A stretch of DNA of 64,000 bases from an uncultured Tenacibaculum sp. (GTDB lineage: Bacteria; Bacteroidota; Bacteroidia; Flavobacteriales; Flavobacteriaceae): NCBI GenBank assembly GCA_947501615.1, contig CANMWK010000005.1, positions 186,001 through 250,000 on the forward strand. Direction: 5' to 3'. This document shows, in pieces, positions 61,001-64,000 of the stretch. The position numbers and the translations under genes were made by a program. Numbering within the stretch: position 1 is the stretch's first letter; every line of letters starts with the position of its first letter. The notes under the pieces were generated by a model. That model saw only the letters and a program-made list of their open reading frames with translations. It was not told the DNA's origin and did no database searches.

Positions 61001-61256
61001 GAATTTAGGGTTAGGAAAATTAGTAGGACAACCTACATTTGGAGCTGTAATTTCTACTGGAGGAGCAGGGTTACAAAACGGATTTATCCGTATGCCTTTT
61101 AGAGCATGGTTTGTAAAACAATCAGGGAAGAATATGGAAAATGAAGCACCAGCTGTTCCAGATTTCTTAGTGAAAAATGCTCCAGGATGGAAAGATAGAG
61201 GAGAAGATGCTCAACTTAAAAAAGCTGTAGATGTTTTATTACAAGACATTAAGTAG
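58074..61256 (+). CDS. Tricorn-like S41 family peptidase
   Basis: A 1060-aa exported protease. It has a signal peptide (LVLLSFIGITTMQG), then a TolB/WD40-like beta-propeller (DASQMAFSYYGDIWVYNL, SWSPDSKYIAYSQ, SPDGKKLAFLSNRND) up to about residue 520, a lysine-rich linker (KKPKKPKKKAVVV), a second propeller part, a PDZ-like segment (NYVLPNSVSDKSKNKLTIGD, about 785-830), and the S41 protease core. The candidate nucleophile is S966 in NSYSNAEIFSHAF, and GGAGLQNG.IRMP follows. This is the Tricorn-related type of S41 peptidase found in Bacteroidota. It probably degrades peptides in the periplasm. Its own terminator follows. Confidence 0.9.
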   Translation: MNLKQTTLLVLLSFIGITTMQGQLIRKPAISPDASQMAFSYYGDIWVYNLNSKDAKRLTIHKAYETDPVWNAKGNEIAFSSDRKGNSNIFTTSVNGGVPKQLTYYPTTNIPTSWDKNGNIIFTTKRVFAGPEWDQQMYAVNENGGTPTRLLNAYGEMATVSPNGKLIAFTKGACRIAREDYSGSAQRDIWIYNTQTKKYIQITTSNKNDHSPAWDASGNLYFIGAESGRYNIYKQQITTEGEASGAKQKLTSLTKNGVRTFSVSNNGTIVYTSGISVYELKNGSSKKLAIAIASDNRINSEETKTTSSGVRSFAISPNGKMAAVAIDGEIFVKENNKEKKRTNNVSKDPYSDKNVGWFDDKTVVFLSDRDGLFQLYKATSADDKVGIERSLKIDNKKLTSAKEDIQGFNISPDQKKIAYQVGRGKLIIADIEDGELKNKQTFVDSWSAPGGVSWSPDSKYIAYSQTDLDFDTEIFIQSVADKSKKMNVSMHPRNDLNPVWSPDGKKLAFLSNRNDINYDVWMVWLQKEDWEKSRIDHEEGDYYKKEDEKKAKGDKKEAAKKPKKPKKKAVVVKIDEERIFDRLVQVTSLSDDEFSLAFSGDSNFMYYSATDPSSKRRNLYKIKWDGSKPKAIKGGARAGGFSLQKGKLYFTAGGVIKELNTKSDRITVYPHKATYTKYRGKINEQVFNEGIRALTAGFYDPNFHGYDWNSLVKRYKPWVLSATTDQDYSYMFNLLLGQLNASHMGYRSFTPRNPSDKIGLLGLDVTDTSNGAKVNYVLPNSVSDKSKNKLTIGDVITHVNGIEVPKGESFYKSLKNTINTETLLTLSSGKEVVLRPQGSLRRLQYEEWIRSRKKLVDQYSNGQLGYIHIQGMNQPSFERFERELKASGYGKKGIVIDVRYNGGGWTTDRLMAVLNVKQHAYTVPRGATKSLKNHKKFENHYPYNERAILSVNTKPVVALCNENSYSNAEIFSHAFKNLGLGKLVGQPTFGAVISTGGAGLQNGFIRMPFRAWFVKQSGKNMENEAPAVPDFLVKNAPGWKDRGEDAQLKKAVDVLLQDIK

Positions 61257-61279
61257 GAAAATAAAAAATTAATTTTTTG

Positions 61280-61312
61280 AAAAGCGAAGTTGTAAAAAAC
61301 TTCGCTTTTTTT
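61280..61312 (+). terminator. Intrinsic terminator after the Tricorn-like gene
   Basis: A perfect 12-bp stem, AAAAGCGAAGTT and AACTTCGCTTTT, loop GTAAAA, then T. The recQ promoter begins directly after it. Confidence 0.87.
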
Positions 61313-61317
61313 ATGCG

Positions 61318-61325
61318 TATTTTTG
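61318..61325 (+). promoter_or_regulatory. -7 box of recQ (near-leaderless)
   Basis: TATTTTTG matches TAnnTTTG and ends four bases before the ATG at 61330, so the recQ mRNA is likely leaderless. Confidence 0.5.
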
Positions 61326-61329
61326 CCGA

Positions 61330-63432
61330 ATGGAATACCAAGAGTCAGCATTGTTAGAGAAGTTAAAGACTAACTTTGGTTATGATAGTTTTCGATTAAA
61401 TCAGCAAAAAATAATTACAAATGTCTTAGAAAAGAAAGATACATTAGTAATCATGCCAACAGGTGGTGGTAAATCGATTTGTTATCAATTACCAGCCTTG
61501 TTTTTCGAAGGGGTTACCTTGGTTATTTCACCTTTAATTGCCTTAATGAAAGATCAGGTTGATAGTTTAAAGGCAAATGGTATTTCGGCGATGTATTATA
61601 ATAGTAGTCAAACTAAAGAAGATCAAGACGCTGTTTTTAGTGCTGTTGCAGAACGAAAAATTAAGCTTTTATATGTTGCTCCAGAAAGTTTACCATTACT
61701 TCAAAATATTTTAAATCAAACCTATGTAAGTGCTATAGCTATTGATGAGGCACACTGTATTTCTTCTTGGGGACATGATTTTAGGCCTTCATATAAGCAA
61801 CTTGCTTTTTTAAAAAAATCGTTACCAGAAGTTCCAATTGTTGCATTAACGGCTACTGCCGATAAAGCTACTCAAGAAGATATTGTAGAACAATTGGTAA
61901 TTCCTCATGCGACACGTTTTATTAGTTCATTCAATAGAGCTAATATTAGTTTAGAAGTTCGTCCCGGAAATGAAAGAATAAAACAGATTGTAAATTTTAT
62001 AAAAAGAGCTCCAGATGAAGCTGGAATTATTTATTGTTTAAGTAGAAAAGCAACAGAACAATTAGCTAGGAAATTACAAGGAGAGCAAATAGATGCGCAA
62101 GCATATCATGCAGGATTAACATTTGAAGAACGATCAAAAACGCAAGAAGCTTTTGTAAAAGATGACGTACAAATTATCTGTGCAACTGTTGCTTTCGGAA
62201 TGGGAATCGATAAGTCGAATGTACGTTGGGTGATTCATTATAATATGCCTAAAAATATAGAAGGCTATTATCAGGAAATAGGACGTTCAGGAAGAGATGG
62301 ATTACCAGCTAAAGCATTGTTGTTTCACAGTTATGCTGATGTAATACAATTGCGACAGTTTATAGAAAATACAACAAATAAAGAAGTTCAAGAAGCAAAA
62401 TTAGATCGGATGAAGCAATTTGCTGAAGCGACTGTTTGTAGAAGAAAAATTTTGTTGAGTTACTTTGGAGAATTGATTGAAGAAAACTGTGGAAATTGCG
62501 ATGTGTGTAAAAATCCGCCTCAATTTTTCGACGGAACCGTAATTGCTCAAAAAGCCTTGTCAGCAATCTTCAGGTTGAAAGGAAAAGAAGCCATGGGAAC
62601 AGTAATCGATGTTCTTAGAGGAGCACAAAATGCTACAGTACTAGATAAAAATTACAATACACTAAAAACCTATGGAGTAGGAAAAGATATTTCTTGGAGA
62701 GATTGGCAATTTTATGTAGTTCAGTTAGTTAATCAAGGTTATTGTCAAATAGCCTTTCATTTAAATAATGCATTGCAGCTCACCGATTTTTCAAAAAAAG
62801 TATTGTTTGAAGGAGAAAAAATTCAGTTAACAGCACCTCTAGAGCTTAAAAAAGATGATAAACGAACTGTAACTAAAATTACAAAGAGTACTAAAAAAGA
62901 TAGTTTATTTGAGCGTTTAAGAGCATTACGCTATAAGATAGCTACCGAAGAAAACATTGCTGCTTATTTAGTATTTAATGATGCGACATTAAGAGAAATA
63001 GAAAAAGAACGTCCGTTGACGGATAACGAGTTTTTAGCAATAAGTGGAGTAGGACAGCGTAAACTTGAGGTTTATGGAGGAGAATTTATGGAAGAAATTA
63101 AAAATTTCCTTCAAGAGAAAAAAAGAGGTAAAAAGAATACAGCTTTAGAAACCTATAAATTATACAGTCAAGGGTTAACTATTGAAGAAATTGCTGAAGC
63201 TAGAGCGTTAAAAACACCAACAATTTTCTCTCATTTATCCAAATTATATCTAGAAGGAAAGGATATTAATTTAGATCAGTTTACTTCACCAGAAACAATA
63301 AAAGAAGTTGCAAATGCGAAGAAAGTATTAAAAAACGAAACAGCATTAAGACCATATTTCGAATTTTTGGGAGAAAAAGTACCGTATGAACAAATTCGAG
63401 TGGCATTAACTATTTTACAGAAGAAATCATGA
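61330..63432 (+). CDS. recQ: ATP-dependent DNA helicase RecQ
   Basis: A 700-aa 3'-5' helicase. Motif I is [16 protein letters not shown], motif [20 protein letters not shown], motif [14 protein letters not shown], and motif [15 protein letters not shown] zinc-binding site follows ([12 protein letters not shown]...CGNCDVC), then the winged RQC domain and an HRDC domain ([20 protein letters not shown], about 535-600). The last 90 residues carry a helix-turn-helix region ([20 protein letters not shown]) like other RecQ1-type proteins. It acts in recombination and replication-fork repair. It overlaps the next gene by four bases (ATGA). Confidence 0.97.
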   Translation: MEYQESALLEKLKTNFGYDSFRLNQQKIITNVLEKKDTLVIMPTGGGKSICYQLPALFFEGVTLVISPLIALMKDQVDSLKANGISAMYYNSSQTKEDQDAVFSAVAERKIKLLYVAPESLPLLQNILNQTYVSAIAIDEAHCISSWGHDFRPSYKQLAFLKKSLPEVPIVALTATADKATQEDIVEQLVIPHATRFISSFNRANISLEVRPGNERIKQIVNFIKRAPDEAGIIYCLSRKATEQLARKLQGEQIDAQAYHAGLTFEERSKTQEAFVKDDVQIICATVAFGMGIDKSNVRWVIHYNMPKNIEGYYQEIGRSGRDGLPAKALLFHSYADVIQLRQFIENTTNKEVQEAKLDRMKQFAEATVCRRKILLSYFGELIEENCGNCDVCKNPPQFFDGTVIAQKALSAIFRLKGKEAMGTVIDVLRGAQNATVLDKNYNTLKTYGVGKDISWRDWQFYVVQLVNQGYCQIAFHLNNALQLTDFSKKVLFEGEKIQLTAPLELKKDDKRTVTKITKSTKKDSLFERLRALRYKIATEENIAAYLVFNDATLREIEKERPLTDNEFLAISGVGQRKLEVYGGEFMEEIKNFLQEKKRGKKNTALETYKLYSQGLTIEEIAEARALKTPTIFSHLSKLYLEGKDINLDQFTSPETIKEVANAKKVLKNETALRPYFEFLGEKVPYEQIRVALTILQKKS

Positions 63433-64000
63433 AAACATTATTTACAAAAAAGCATGTATCAAAAAAGATATGGATAATAATATTTTTTTTGGGAGTTAAT
63501 AGTTTAGCACAGTCTAATGTAGATTTTGGTATAAAAGCTGGAGTAAATTTCACAGGATTTCATACAAATGGTAATGCTTTAACATCGAACATAGGATTTC
63601 ACATTGGAGGTACAACGCAAATCAAATTGGAAGATTCTTTCCATTTTTTAGGAGAGTTACTTTATAACAGAAAGGGCGGGACGCAAAATACTACAATTGG
63701 ATCAATAAATACAACGCTAGATTACATAGATATACCAATTTTAATGCGATATTATTTTATTAAAAAATTAAGTTTAGATGCTGGGCCTCAGATTGGATTT
63801 TTATTACATAGTAACTCAGAATTAATAGTATCAGATACTAGTGAAGAAATAAAGTTAGATGCTACAAATGTTATAGATTTTGCGGTAAATGTAGGTTTTA
63901 CATTTGATTTTAATGAAAAATACTCTGCGCAATTAAGAGGTAGTTATGGAGTAACTACAATTTTTGAACAACAAGAGTATAAAAACTATGTAATTAGTTT
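63429..64000 (+). CDS. Outer-membrane beta-barrel protein (PorT-like), 3' end outside window
   Basis: At least 190 aa, starting ATGAAAACATTATTTACA at 63429, overlapping the recQ stop as ATGA. A signal peptide ([14 protein letters not shown]) precedes alternating strands: [64 protein letters not shown], and [13 protein letters not shown]. This is the outer-membrane beta-barrel domain (OMP_b-brl_2, PorT family) common in Bacteroidota. The frame is open to the window end. Coupling with recQ is likely chance operon packing. Confidence 0.82.
   Translation, partial: MKTLFTKKHVSKKIWIIIFFLGVNSLAQSNVDFGIKAGVNFTGFHTNGNALTSNIGFHIGGTTQIKLEDSFHFLGELLYNRKGGTQNTTIGSINTTLDYIDIPILMRYYFIKKLSLDAGPQIGFLLHSNSELIVSDTSEEIKLDATNVIDFAVNVGFTFDFNEKYSAQLRGSYGVTTIFEQQEYKNYVIS

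Overview
The window looks like a chromosomal segment from a marine-type member of the Bacteroidota, family Flavobacteriaceae. The evidence is low GC content, SusC/SusD outer-membrane pairs, C-terminal type IX secretion (T9SS) sorting domains, many Cys-lipobox lipoproteins, and Bacteroidota -7 promoter boxes (TAnnTTTG) lying very close to start codons. The genus cannot be fixed from sequence alone. No tRNA, rRNA, CRISPR array or prophage was seen.

Layout. (1) 1-9 kb: the end of a Na+/alanine symporter; two secreted hydrolases around a DoxX-like protein; then a small stress/regulatory cluster with a 34-aa Cys-rich metallothionein-like peptide, an ECF sigma factor with a Cys-rich tail, two Crp/Fnr regulators, a DJ-1/Hsp31-like protein and a YceI protein. 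(2) 9-17.4 kb: YgiQ radical SAM protein, DUF3667 membrane protein, DJ-1-like lipoprotein, a large HExxH zinc metalloprotease and a CocE-like hydrolase. (3) 17.4-21.3 kb: asparagine synthetase B and a GH9 glucanase. (4) 21.3-29.6 kb: a complete trp operon, trpL-E-G-D-C-F-(lipoprotein)-B-(GIY-YIG)-A. It has a Trp-Trp-Trp leader peptide and an attenuator. Its junctions are crowded with palindromic repeats: one sits in frame inside trpF, and a pair of 27-nt inverted repeats brackets a GIY-YIG nuclease gene between trpB and trpA. (5) 29.7-37.2 kb: mostly unrecognised membrane proteins, a DsbA-like oxidoreductase, two leucine-rich-repeat proteins and a TlpA thioredoxin. (6) 37.8-57.9 kb: a T9SS protein with a small exported peptide, then an AraC-controlled polysaccharide utilisation locus (PUL) with SusC, SusD, a surface lipoprotein, two paralogous clan GH-A glycosidases, GH130, a sodium/sugar symporter, two SGNH esterases (one fused to fibronectin-like repeats and a T9SS tail) and mannose-6-phosphate isomerase. 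(7) 57.9-64 kb: a decayed TlpA fragment, a Tricorn-like protease, RecQ and a truncated outer-membrane barrel gene.

How the genes may work together. The PUL suggests use of an acetylated beta-mannan-type glycan. Esterases would remove acetyl groups, GH-A enzymes would cut the chain, SusCD would import oligomers, GH130 would split mannosides (phosphorolysis or hydrolysis), the SSS symporter would carry sugars, and ManA would feed mannose 6-phosphate into glycolysis. The trp operon is probably controlled by transcription attenuation from a nearly leaderless leader-peptide transcript. Its repeat load and the IR-flanked nuclease gene are the most unusual features of the window.
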